DNA of 64,000 bases, from positions 24,096 through 88,095 of the forward strand of contig JAGBSH010000021.1 in the NCBI GenBank assembly GCA_017631885.1, written 5' to 3'. This DNA is from Fibrobacteraceae bacterium. GTDB taxonomy: Bacteria > Fibrobacterota > Fibrobacteria > Fibrobacterales > Fibrobacteraceae. The notes beneath the pieces are model-generated. The model ran no database searches, was not told the origin of the DNA, and was given only the letters and a program-made list of their open reading frames with translations. Every line of letters starts with the position of its first letter. Positions within the stretch are counted from its first letter, which is position 1. Shown here piece by piece: positions 45,408 to 53,455 of this stretch. A program made the translations under genes and the position numbers.

Positions 45408-47255
45408 ATGGAACAATTAATCCCATACCTTACAAAGATTTTTTCTTTTGACCAGGAAACTCCCCTGCTTTTTACACAGTTTTATTTCTGGGGATTTTTT
45501 GCAATAGTATTTGCCGTATTTGCTTTGATTCATAAAAAGCTTTTATTGCGAAATGCATTTCTCTTTTTTGTGAGTCTTTTCTTTTATTATAAAACCAGCG
45601 GTAGTTACCTTTGCATTCTAATATTTACTGTTATATTCAATTTTTTATTAGCCAAAAGAATTCATGTCGCCAATTCAACAATTAAGAAAAAATTGTGGAT
45701 GATTCTTGTTGTTATTGTAAACCTTTTAACTTTAAGTTATTTCAAATACGCTTATTTTTTCTTAGATGTTATCAATAATATTTTTCACACCGATTTACGC
45801 GTTTATAACTTTTTTGCCGCTGCAAGTAACAAGATGTTTAAAACCACATCACTTGTAGATACAATTATTTTACCTGTCGGTATTTCATTTTTCATTTTCC
45901 AAGCAATAAGTTATTGCGTTGATGTTTACAGACAAAAGGTCAAGCCCGTTTCTAACATTCTTGATTTTGGATTTTATTTGACTTTTTTCCCGCAGCTTGT
46001 TGCTGGGCCGATTGTCCGAGCCGATGTTTTTATTCCTCAACTTTATAAAACATCTTATTTATCAAAACGGTCCTTTGGCATAGCTGTGTTCTGGATTTTA
46101 AATGGGCTTGCCAAAAAAATCATTATGAGCGATTACCTATCAACAAACTTTGTCGATAGAGTCTTTGATAATCCGCTTTTATTTTCTGGCTTTGAAAACC
46201 TACTTGCATTATTTGCTTACTCTTTACAAGTTTACGCTGACTTTTCTGGCTATACTGACATTGCTATTGGTGTTGCCCTCCTTATGGGATTTCACTTGCC
46301 AAGGAACTTCAATTCTCCATACAAGGCTCTTACCCCGACAGACTTTTGGCGGCGCTGGCACATGTCATTATCTTCTTGGTTAAGAGATTATCTCTACATT
46401 CCATTAGGCGGAAACCGTCGGGCTTCGTTTGGAACATTTTTCTGGATAGCCATAATAGCCATTATTTGTATTATACTTTCAGAAAGCCTTTTAGTGGCTG
46501 TTGCCATTTTAGCCTTGTTCATTTATCTTGCTATATACGCCGCTTTAAAACCATCTTCAAGAAAATTTATAACCACCAATATGAACGCAATGACAACACA
46601 ATTACTTGGTGGTCTTTGGCATGGTGCTAGCTGGAACTTTATGATTTGGGGTGGATTGAATGGATTTGGGCAGGTCGTAAATAAAATTTGGGTAAAATAT
46701 TCTGTTCAGACAAGAGCTATCGCTATTTTCATTTTATGTGCTGTCACAAGCATCCTTTCTCAAAAACTTTCTCACCCACTTTTAACAATTATAGCCATCT
46801 GGAGTGCAACCATTTTTGTGGGCGTTTATTGTAATATGGTCTTTAGAATTTTCACAACAAAAACTATCCGCTGGATTTATGTTTCTTGGAATGTATTCCT
46901 TACATTTGTCTTTATTACATTCACGCGCCTTTTCTTTAGAGCTGGTTCTAATCTTGACCCTGCAGAAGCTAACGATGTCGCTTGGGATACAGCCACCAAA
47001 ATGATCCAACAAATTGGTTCTCCTTGGAACACGCATGCTTTAGCCAGCATGGCCTATGAATACAAAAATATTATTGGCGTATTCTTTTTAGGAATGATTA
47101 TTCACTGGCTACCTGAAAATTTCAAACGTCGTTATCGAATCGCTTTTGCGTCTCTTCCACGACCAATTCAAATATTAGGAGCTTGTTTAGCTGTATTCTT
47201 CATTTATCAGTTTATGAGTGCCGATTCCCAACCATTCATTTATTTCCAATTTTAA
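45408..47255 (+). CDS. MBOAT family O-acyltransferase (PatA/AlgI-like)
   Basis: A 615-residue membrane protein with about 12 helices. The MBOAT signatures are 'VGISFFIFQAISYCVDVYR', 'FPQLVAGPIVRADVFIPQL', 'YADFSGYTDIAIGVALLMGF' and 'DFWRRWHMSLSSWLRDYLYI'. The catalytic His405 is in 'LLGGLWHGASWNF'. PatA/AlgI proteins carry acetyl groups from the cytoplasm to the periplasm, where an SGNH partner attaches them to peptidoglycan or exopolysaccharide. Two SGNH genes directly upstream make that pairing likely. The protein is longer than AlgI (about 470-520) because of an insertion of two extra helices after the WRRWH block. Acceptor polymer unknown. Confidence 0.9.
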   Translation: MEQLIPYLTKIFSFDQETPLLFTQFYFWGFFAIVFAVFALIHKKLLLRNAFLFFVSLFFYYKTSGSYLCILIFTVIFNFLLAKRIHVANSTIKKKLWMILVVIVNLLTLSYFKYAYFFLDVINNIFHTDLRVYNFFAAASNKMFKTTSLVDTIILPVGISFFIFQAISYCVDVYRQKVKPVSNILDFGFYLTFFPQLVAGPIVRADVFIPQLYKTSYLSKRSFGIAVFWILNGLAKKIIMSDYLSTNFVDRVFDNPLLFSGFENLLALFAYSLQVYADFSGYTDIAIGVALLMGFHLPRNFNSPYKALTPTDFWRRWHMSLSSWLRDYLYIPLGGNRRASFGTFFWIAIIAIICIILSESLLVAVAILALFIYLAIYAALKPSSRKFITTNMNAMTTQLLGGLWHGASWNFMIWGGLNGFGQVVNKIWVKYSVQTRAIAIFILCAVTSILSQKLSHPLLTIIAIWSATIFVGVYCNMVFRIFTTKTIRWIYVSWNVFLTFVFITFTRLFFRAGSNLDPAEANDVAWDTATKMIQQIGSPWNTHALASMAYEYKNIIGVFFLGMIIHWLPENFKRRYRIAFASLPRPIQILGACLAVFFIYQFMSADSQPFIYFQF

Positions 47256-47331
47256 GGAAATTCCTGTAATGAAGTAATTTTTAGCTTAAAGTTTTTTGTA
47301 TTTTAACGTTTAAATTTATGGAGTTTATTAA

Positions 47332-47880
47332 ATGTCTCGTTTAATTGTTCGCACATTAAGTCTTTTTGCTTTTTTAGCCACATTTGCTTTAGCGCAAGCC
47401 CCAGCAGCAACAGCTTATACTTTATACGCTGATTCTGTTTCTGGCACTCCAGTTAAAATGGATTTTTCAAAAAGAATGACTGGTATAAATGACCCTGGTT
47501 TACTTTTTAGTCATTTTGCCGGAAAACCACTTCTGATTTATTATTTTAGCCCCAAGTGTGTTCATTGCCAACACCACTTTCCTGATTATCAGAAATTAGT
47601 GAAAGAATATGAAAGCCGCGGTTTAACAGGCATTGGCGTTGCTTTGGGTGGTTATATCAAGAAAAATGACATTCGTTTATTTATTGACCAGCACAAAGTT
47701 TCTATTCCAGTATTGCAAGATACTGATATGCAATTCGGGCCAACTTATGGAACTGGTTATGTGCCAGTAGCGTTCCTTGTTTTGCCAGATGGAACATTCT
47801 ATCGTTACGAACAAATTAAAGCAGAAGCACATAACCACATTCGAGAAACGCTCGATAAACTTTTACCACAAGCAAAATAA
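47332..47880 (+). CDS. exported TlpA/AhpC-like thioredoxin-fold protein
   Basis: A 182-residue protein with signal peptide ('SLFAFLATFALAQAPAA') and a thioredoxin fold: 'LLIYYFSPKCVHCQHHFPDY' holds the CxxC (Cys76, Cys79), and 'GTGYVPVAFLVLPDG' contains the cis-Pro loop (VPV). 'FGPTYGTGYVPVAFLV' fits TlpA/ResA-like reductants. The CVHC dipeptide differs from CEPC of ResA. It probably reduces or isomerises disulfides in the periplasm. It lies 76 bases after the MBOAT gene with its own ATG. A family A repeat cluster begins 15 bases after the stop. Confidence 0.82.
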   Translation: MSRLIVRTLSLFAFLATFALAQAPAATAYTLYADSVSGTPVKMDFSKRMTGINDPGLLFSHFAGKPLLIYYFSPKCVHCQHHFPDYQKLVKEYESRGLTGIGVALGGYIKKNDIRLFIDQHKVSIPVLQDTDMQFGPTYGTGYVPVAFLVLPDGTFYRYEQIKAEAHNHIRETLDKLLPQAK

Positions 47881-47894
47881 TTCACAAATATTCT

Positions 47895-48345
47895 CTTCGC
47901 ACATAGATCGCCGCACTGCGTTCGCGATGACAAGTTATACTACACTCGTAATGACAAAAACCAAGATCGCCGCGTCGTCTTAAAAGACTCCTCGCGATGA
48001 CAAGTTGTTTGTACACTTGCCCGCGACTCTTGTCATTGCAAGAGAACTTGCCATGCGACTCTTGTCATTGCGATGGAACGTAGTGACAGAAGCAATCTCT
48101 TTGCCAGTAGATCGCCGCACTGCGTTCGCGATGACAAGTTGTTTGTACACTTGCCCGCGACTCTTGTCATTGCAAGAAAACTTGCCATGCGACTCTTGTC
48201 ATTGCGATGGAACGTAGTGACAGAAGCAATCTCTTTGCCAGTAGATCGCCGCGTCGTCTTAAAAGACTCCTCGCGATGACAACTTGCCAATAGATGGCCA
48301 CGAGGCAGAAAGCCTCTCGCCATGACAACCCTGAACTTGCCGCAA
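47895..48345. repeat. family A repeat cluster with 134-bp tandem repeat
   Basis: Palindromic units closed by ATGACA/TGTCAT, mostly of the ATCGC/GCGAT and GCAAT/ATTGC stem types. A unit starting GTTTGTACACTTGCCCGC occurs at 48007 and again at 48141 (period 134). The cluster lies between the TlpA-like gene and the convergent rmuC gene. Open frames on both strands are by-products. Confidence 0.85.
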
Positions 48346-48363
48346 GTTTATCATACCCCTATT

Positions 48364-49611
48364 TTATTCTTCAGATTCAGAATCTAACAGAGGCAAAGAA
48401 TTTGTTTTACTTTGTTTTGCTCCTAAATGAATCAATTTATTACAAGTTTGCATAATACTTTGTCCATGAGGTGTAAGTTTTTTATCAGCCTCATCGTATC
48501 TTTTTTGTGCTGTTTCTAAAGCTTTCCCAATATCTTGGTATTTCTTATAAAATTGCCCTACTCTATCAAGCATTTCTTCTGCTAAATCATAAACCTTTTT
48601 ATGATTTTCAATTTGACTCTCTTGTCGCCACATCAAATTCACAATACGAAGAGCCGCATAAAGCGTTTGTTCATCAGCAATAAAAACATTCTTTTCCATC
48701 GCCTCGCGCCACAAACTCTGCTCAGAATTCAAAGCAGTAAAAACAGCCCCCGCATGTGGAACAAACATTATCACATAATCCATTTTAACTTTTGGCGGTT
48801 GTATATAGCGAGAATAATCTTTAGTTGACAATTCTTTCACATGATTTTTGATACTCGTTATATGGGCTTTTAACGCCAAAGCCTTTTCTTCTTCGGATTC
48901 CGCATTCACATAATCCATAAAAGCAGAAAGAGAAACTTTAGAATCAATAATAACTTCCCTCTTTGAATCCAAATGTAAAATCACATCAGGACGCAACATT
49001 TTTTCATCATCTGTTTTAATTGTATTACCAGACGCATCTTTAATTGTTACCTGTGTTTCAAAATGCACGCCCAATTTCAAACCTTGTTTTTCAAGCAATT
49101 CATTTAAAATAGTTTCTCCCCAATCTCCTTGAACTTTTCCTTTATGCCTAAACACTTTTGATAATTCTTCTGCACTACTTTTTGCCGCTTCGCTCAAACG
49201 TTTTGCTTGTTCTAATTCAGTTTTAAGAGCTGCACTCATTTCCGTTTGTTTAAGCGTTGCATTTTGCATCGTTTCTTTCATTTTATTAATGCTTTCTTTT
49301 AACGGATTTACAATATGGCTTAAATTATTCTCGCTAGTTTCAGCAAATTCTTTTTGCCGTTGCTTCAGCATTTCATTTGTAGCCAATTTAAGTTCGGCCG
49401 TTACTTTCCCTAGAGTTTCATCAAAACGCTTTTGTTGTTCTTCTAAAGATTTTATCCTAAAATTTTCAGCATCTTCTTTTATTTGTTGAATTTCATCAAA
49501 TTGTTTTGATTTATTCTCTAGCGTTTTAGAAAGCAAAACAAAACGCATAACCAAAACGCCAATAACTAAGCCAATAACAAGCCCAGTTCCTAACAAAAAG
49601 AACGATTCCAT
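48364..49611 (-). CDS. rmuC: DNA recombination protein RmuC
   Basis: A 415-residue protein with one N-terminal membrane helix ('LGTGLVIGLVIGVLVMRFVL'), a long coiled coil (about 30-170) and the RmuC nuclease-like core: 'GKVQGDWGETILNELLEKQG', 'RPDVILHLDSKREVIIDSKV' and 'VKMDYVIMFVPHAGAVFTAL'. 'RPDVI..L......IIDSKVSL' has the D..xK pattern of PD-(D/E)xK folds. RmuC limits recombination at inverted repeats and has been linked to phage defence-like roles. Length is near the 420-480 of the family. It is a single minus-strand gene, 16 bases after the GntR gene. Confidence 0.93.
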   Translation of the reverse strand: MESFFLLGTGLVIGLVIGVLVMRFVLLSKTLENKSKQFDEIQQIKEDAENFRIKSLEEQQKRFDETLGKVTAELKLATNEMLKQRQKEFAETSENNLSHIVNPLKESINKMKETMQNATLKQTEMSAALKTELEQAKRLSEAAKSSAEELSKVFRHKGKVQGDWGETILNELLEKQGLKLGVHFETQVTIKDASGNTIKTDDEKMLRPDVILHLDSKREVIIDSKVSLSAFMDYVNAESEEEKALALKAHITSIKNHVKELSTKDYSRYIQPPKVKMDYVIMFVPHAGAVFTALNSEQSLWREAMEKNVFIADEQTLYAALRIVNLMWRQESQIENHKKVYDLAEEMLDRVGQFYKKYQDIGKALETAQKRYDEADKKLTPHGQSIMQTCNKLIHLGAKQSKTNSLPLLDSESEE

Positions 49612-49627
49612 AAATCCCCCTAAAAAA

Positions 49628-50980
49628 TTATTTTTCTATCACTTTCCCTGCTATTTCAATCAATTTCTTTTTTGATTTTTGAATCAAAGTATTTTCTAAA
49701 GAAAGATACATTTGCTCCACAAGTGTTTCAGTATTAAAATCAAATGAATCCAAACGCAAAAGATAACTTTCAGCAGAATTATCAAAAGATATTAAATACT
49801 TTGAAATCTTTAAAGCCCCCGTTTCAGCAACCTCTTTAAAAATACTTGCCACTTCATCGTTCACACAAACCCACGGAACATCGCAAGGTGCATTTACCGA
49901 AAGCGTCAACAAAATTTTTTTCGTATAATTTCTTGCTAAAAAAGAAACTGCATATTCTGGCCCTTCTAAAAGAGCAGCCTGTTTAAAATCAAACGGACTT
50001 GCATTTTCGGCATCGGTAAATTCTAAAACTTCAATACCAGACTCGCGCAAACCTTCTAACCTATCTTTAGACCAAGAACTCTTATGATAAGGCGAAAAAT
50101 AAACCACCTCTGAATAGCCTTGTTTTTTCAAAAATTTTCCAAGTTCAACCCCAGGACGTTTTCCAAAAGTCGAATTAAAAAAACTCCACTTTTCCTTTTT
50201 AAAAAAATCCATCGGTAAAACATCAGCAGGGTGTTCCCACCAAACAGAAACCGGGTAAGACACTTTTGCAAAAAGCTTCAAAACAGAAAGTGGCTCTTGA
50301 ATCAAAAGCGTAGAAATAATAGCGCCAATAGCAAGAGGATAATCCGCTGGTTTTACTTTTTTCCCACCTCTATCAAACAAAAAACCAGTAGAATCTTCAA
50401 AGCCTAACAAAGTAAGTTTATAATTAAGCTTCAACGCCTGGTGATAAATATTCCTTAAAAATTCTAATTCCCGTTCACTTTCTGCTTTAAATTCCCCCAT
50501 AGAATTACAACGCGTAATAAAAAGAATCTGGCCCAAAGGACGATTCTCCTTTGAAAAACGCTCGCTATAAACAAAATAATAACGACCTTTTTTCACAAGT
50601 CTCTTTTTTATTTCCATTTCAGAAAGCATCTTCTGCAAAGAAACTCTAGAACAATTATAACGCAACGCCAACTCTTTCAAACCAGGCAAAGGCTTCCCTA
50701 ACTTAAAAAATCCAGACTCCCAATCACTTTCAAAAAGTTCAAAACAATCCTGCTTAGACTTTTTCAAATTCTCTTTCAAATGATTATCAAAACTTTCCCA
50801 ATAACAACCTTTCCCAGGAATCTTCACAATTTTCTTCTCTTCTGCCAATTTTTTAAACGCCCTTTGAATCGTAGCCGAAGCAACCCCATAACGTTTCATC
50901 AAATCCCGAACAGACGGAAGTTTTTCGCCAACTTCAAACTTTTCTTCTACAAGAGCGTTATAAATTCTATCACACAACAT
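49628..50980 (-). CDS. GntR family regulator with two winged helices and a LacI-type sensor domain
   Basis: A 450-residue protein from ATG 50980; an in-frame TTG 24 bases upstream is the alternative. The first GntR winged helix is 'FEVGEKLPSVRDLMKRYGVA' followed by 'TIQRAFKKLAEEKKIVKIPG'. A second, shorter winged helix follows at about 85-140 ('KLGKPLPGLKELALRYNCSR', 'SLQKMLSEMEIKKRLVKKG'). The remaining ~300 residues have the alternating strand/helix pattern of periplasmic-binding-like (LacI/GalR) effector domains ('GQILFITRCNSMGEF', 'YSEVVYFSPYHKSSWSKDRL'). Two DNA-binding modules in one chain are unusual. The likely ligand is a sugar. It is transcribed away from the accessory island. Confidence 0.75.
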   Translation of the reverse strand: MLCDRIYNALVEEKFEVGEKLPSVRDLMKRYGVASATIQRAFKKLAEEKKIVKIPGKGCYWESFDNHLKENLKKSKQDCFELFESDWESGFFKLGKPLPGLKELALRYNCSRVSLQKMLSEMEIKKRLVKKGRYYFVYSERFSKENRPLGQILFITRCNSMGEFKAESERELEFLRNIYHQALKLNYKLTLLGFEDSTGFLFDRGGKKVKPADYPLAIGAIISTLLIQEPLSVLKLFAKVSYPVSVWWEHPADVLPMDFFKKEKWSFFNSTFGKRPGVELGKFLKKQGYSEVVYFSPYHKSSWSKDRLEGLRESGIEVLEFTDAENASPFDFKQAALLEGPEYAVSFLARNYTKKILLTLSVNAPCDVPWVCVNDEVASIFKEVAETGALKISKYLISFDNSAESYLLRLDSFDFNTETLVEQMYLSLENTLIQKSKKKLIEIAGKVIEK

Positions 50981-51239
50981 TTCATGAATATAAATTCCTA
51001 GCAAAAAAAAATCAATAAAATTAGAACCATAGAAACATCATTTTATCCGCACAAACTAGAGCCTTACACCAACCACAAAAATTTGAATTTTCAAAACCAG
51101 TTTTGAAAATCGTCGACAAACCTAAGTGAAAGCAGTTGATTTCTCCATTTTAAGTTTTCCCAAAAACTTCTTTTATATGAAAAAAATCATTTTAATAAAT
51201 TCTTTTTTAACTAAGATTATTTATATTTTTGTCGACATA

Positions 51240-51278
51240 GTTCCGCGCCATTCGGCGCGGAACGACCAGTTTTTTTTT
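51240..51278 (+). terminator. hairpin followed by T-run upstream of the structured RNA
   Basis: A perfect 10-bp GC-rich stem (51240-51249 with 51254-51263, loop ATTC) is followed after six bases by nine T. The gap between stem and T-run makes it a weak terminator in the plus direction. No plus-strand gene ends here, so it may bound the island or insulate the RNA that follows. Confidence 0.5.
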
Positions 51279-51280
51279 GA

Positions 51281-51441
51281 GATTCGTCTCTTATTCTCGC
51301 TATCGAAACTACCACTTTCTTTATACCTGAGAATAAGGCGAGCGCTCACGTCCCTATGGGGCGTGGGTCGTTTGTGCTTATTAGGTACAAGGGTGTGGTA
51401 GCCCTCGATAGCAATAGGCCTACGACTCCACGCCTTTTTTT
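51281..51441 (+). ncRNA. putative structured RNA / attenuator leader of the restriction operon
   Basis: A 160-base stretch with an unusual density of matched stems. A long-range hairpin stacks four segments: GCTATCG/CGATAGC (51299-51305 with 51406-51412), CTACCAC/GTGGTAG (51309-51315 with 51395-51401), TACCT/AGGTA (51324-51328 with 51383-51387) and AATAAG/CTTATT (51332-51337 with 51377-51382). It is capped by an 8-bp hairpin 51347-51354/51358-51365. Two alternatives compete with it: CTTATTCTC/GAGAATAAG (51290-51298 with 51329-51337), and a terminator stem 51360-51371 with 51422-51434 followed by seven T. It ends 105 bases before the first methyltransferase gene. No known family (SRP, 6S, tmRNA, RNase P) recognised. 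Confidence 0.6.
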
Positions 51442-51545
51442 GTTGTTCAAATAATTGTGAGTGGAATCAGTCATTGAGTTTATCGAAATGGTCTTGTGTT
51501 AAAGCCAAGGATAAGGACGACTAAACCCTTATCTGAGAGGCTATC

Positions 51546-52556
51546 TTGGCGGATACTATTGATATTCAAAGCAGAAGGTATATTGGCTGTAAAGCAAAAC
51601 TATTGCCTTGGATTTTTAATACAATTCAAAATGAAACAACCAACATCAAATCTTTTTGCGACATCTTTGCTGGCACAGGCGTTGTTGCAAATGAAGCAAT
51701 AAAAAAATACGAAACTGTTCTTGTAAATGACATACTCTTTTCAAACCAAGTTATTTATAAAGCCTTTTGGGATAATGGAAAAGTCTCAAAAAGAAAAATT
51801 CAAAAGTTAATAGCAGAATTTAATTCTATTGACGCAAAATGCCTTGATGACAATTATTTTTCTCTCAATTATGGCAACAAATTCTTTGATATTGCGACAG
51901 CACGAAAAATTGGTTTCATTAGAGATTACATTGAAAAAGAAACAAACAATATAACATTAAAAGAAAAAAACATCCTTTTAGCAAGTTTAATTTACGGGAT
52001 GGATAAGATAGCAAACACCATCGGTCATTATGAGTCCTACATTCGCAAAGAAATTAAACCTAGGGATTTAAAAATCAAAATGATTGACTTCCAAAGGCTC
52101 AAAAACGTTATTATCCATCAAGAAGACTCAAATAAGCTTGCAAGAAAAATTTCATGTGATTTAGTATATATAGATCCTCCTTACAACTCTCGTCAATACT
52201 CTCGTTTTTATCATCTTTACGAGACTCTTGTTAAATGGGATAAACCAAAATTAAGCGGCACAGCAATGAAGCCTCCACTAGAAAATATGAGTGAGTATTG
52301 CTCAAGTAGAGCGAAAAATACAATAACAGATTTAGTACAAAATTTAGACACACGTTATCTTGTGGTGTCGTATAACAACACTTATAATTCGAAAAGTTCC
52401 TCTTCTCAAAATAAAATCCAACTCAACGAATTAAACACAATTTTGTCTTCTGTTGGAAAAACAAAAATTTTTGAACATTCTCACCATTTTTTCAATGCAG
52501 GAAAAACCGAATTCATAAATCACAAAGAACTTCTATTTGTGACGAAGGTCAAATAA
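51546..52556 (+). CDS. type II adenine-specific DNA methyltransferase M1
   Basis: A 336-residue D12-class (alpha) N6-adenine methyltransferase. The SAM-binding motif is 'CDIFAGTGVVANEA' (from Cys38) and the catalytic motif is DPPY at 210-213 in 'VYIDPPYNSRQYSRFY'. 'NSRQYSRFYHLYETLVKWDK' is typical of the methyltransferases that accompany type IIS enzymes. The start is TTG 51546, the only start that keeps the N-terminal block 'RRYIGCKAKLLPWI', with GAGAGG upstream. The stop overlaps the start of the second methyltransferase (TAATG). It protects one strand of an asymmetric site. Base composition is AT-rich, with less codon bias than the backbone. Confidence 0.88.
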   Translation: MADTIDIQSRRYIGCKAKLLPWIFNTIQNETTNIKSFCDIFAGTGVVANEAIKKYETVLVNDILFSNQVIYKAFWDNGKVSKRKIQKLIAEFNSIDAKCLDDNYFSLNYGNKFFDIATARKIGFIRDYIEKETNNITLKEKNILLASLIYGMDKIANTIGHYESYIRKEIKPRDLKIKMIDFQRLKNVIIHQEDSNKLARKISCDLVYIDPPYNSRQYSRFYHLYETLVKWDKPKLSGTAMKPPLENMSEYCSSRAKNTITDLVQNLDTRYLVVSYNNTYNSKSSSSQNKIQLNELNTILSSVGKTKIFEHSHHFFNAGKTEFINHKELLFVTKVK

Positions 52557-53446
52557 TGCGCTCTCCGTTATTTTATGTTGGCGATAAAAGAAAGCTGATT
52601 GTAGAAATCAAAAAATTTTTTCCATCAAACATAAGAACTTTCTACGAGCCATTTGTAGGTGGAGGCTCTGTTTTTATGAACACCCCTGCAATGCAGTATG
52701 TTCTTAACGATATCAACCCACATGTAATTTCCCTTCACAACCTATTGTGTGGTTTTGCTAATCAGCAAGATTTATTTTTAGCACAAATTAAAAATATTGT
52801 GAATGATTACAATCTTTCATTTTCCTTTCAAAAAAACAATATTCCCGAAGACCTCAAGAAAGCGTTTCCAAAAACTTATTTTGCCGAATTCAACCGGAAA
52901 GGGTACAACCAACTTAAACAAGATTATAATTCTTCTAATGTAAAGGCACCTCTGGTCTTGTATCTTCTATTAATATATGGATTCAATAGAATTTTGCGAT
53001 TTAATAGTAAGGGGGAATTTAATGTTCCTGTAGGTAATGTTGATTTCAATCAACATGTTTATGACGCAATCATTGATTATTTCAATATTGTGCGACAGCG
53101 AAGTATTCTTTGGCAAAATTTAGATTTTAGAGATTTTTTTAAAAAAAATAGGATAACAAAAAAGGATTTTGTTTATCTTGATCCTCCATATTTAATCACA
53201 TTTAGCGAATACAATAAAATATGGAATCACAATTTAGAGACAAGTCTTCTTTCTACTTTAGATGAATTAGACAAAAAAGGTATTCCTTTCGCAATATCCA
53301 ATGTAACTCATTACAAAAACAAAACTAACGAACTTTTTCTTAAATGGTCTAAAAATTATTCTTCTCATCCAATCAAGAGTAATTACATCAGCTACCACGA
53401 TAATTCCATCAAATCATTTAACGAAGTCCTCGTTACAAACTACTAG
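52556..53446 (+). CDS. type II adenine-specific DNA methyltransferase M2 (Dam-like)
   Basis: A 296-residue D12-class N6-adenine methyltransferase of the Dam/DpnM type: N-terminal 'FYVGDKRKLIVEI', SAM motif 'YEPFVGGGSVF' (30-40), 'LNDINPHVI', and catalytic DPPY at 209-212 in 'VYLDPPYLITFSEYN'. Together with M1 it would methylate both strands of an asymmetric recognition site, as needed for type IIS systems. It is translationally coupled to M1 by a one-base overlap, and the endonuclease gene follows after nine bases. All catalytic motifs are intact, so the module is likely functional. Confidence 0.88.
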   Translation: MRSPLFYVGDKRKLIVEIKKFFPSNIRTFYEPFVGGGSVFMNTPAMQYVLNDINPHVISLHNLLCGFANQQDLFLAQIKNIVNDYNLSFSFQKNNIPEDLKKAFPKTYFAEFNRKGYNQLKQDYNSSNVKAPLVLYLLLIYGFNRILRFNSKGEFNVPVGNVDFNQHVYDAIIDYFNIVRQRSILWQNLDFRDFFKKNRITKKDFVYLDPPYLITFSEYNKIWNHNLETSLLSTLDELDKKGIPFAISNVTHYKNKTNELFLKWSKNYSSHPIKSNYISYHDNSIKSFNEVLVTNY

Positions 53447-53455
53447 GAGTCTTCT

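Noticed and set aside
51126..51401. A 91-codon open frame over the structured RNA
   Set aside because: It runs through the hairpins at 51240-51400, lacks a ribosome-binding site, and its composition follows the stems rather than protein constraints.
51281..51441. Retron msr-msd RNA
   Set aside because: The long hairpin is suggestive, but there is no reverse transcriptase gene in the window and the 3' end looks like a terminator rather than an a2 repeat.
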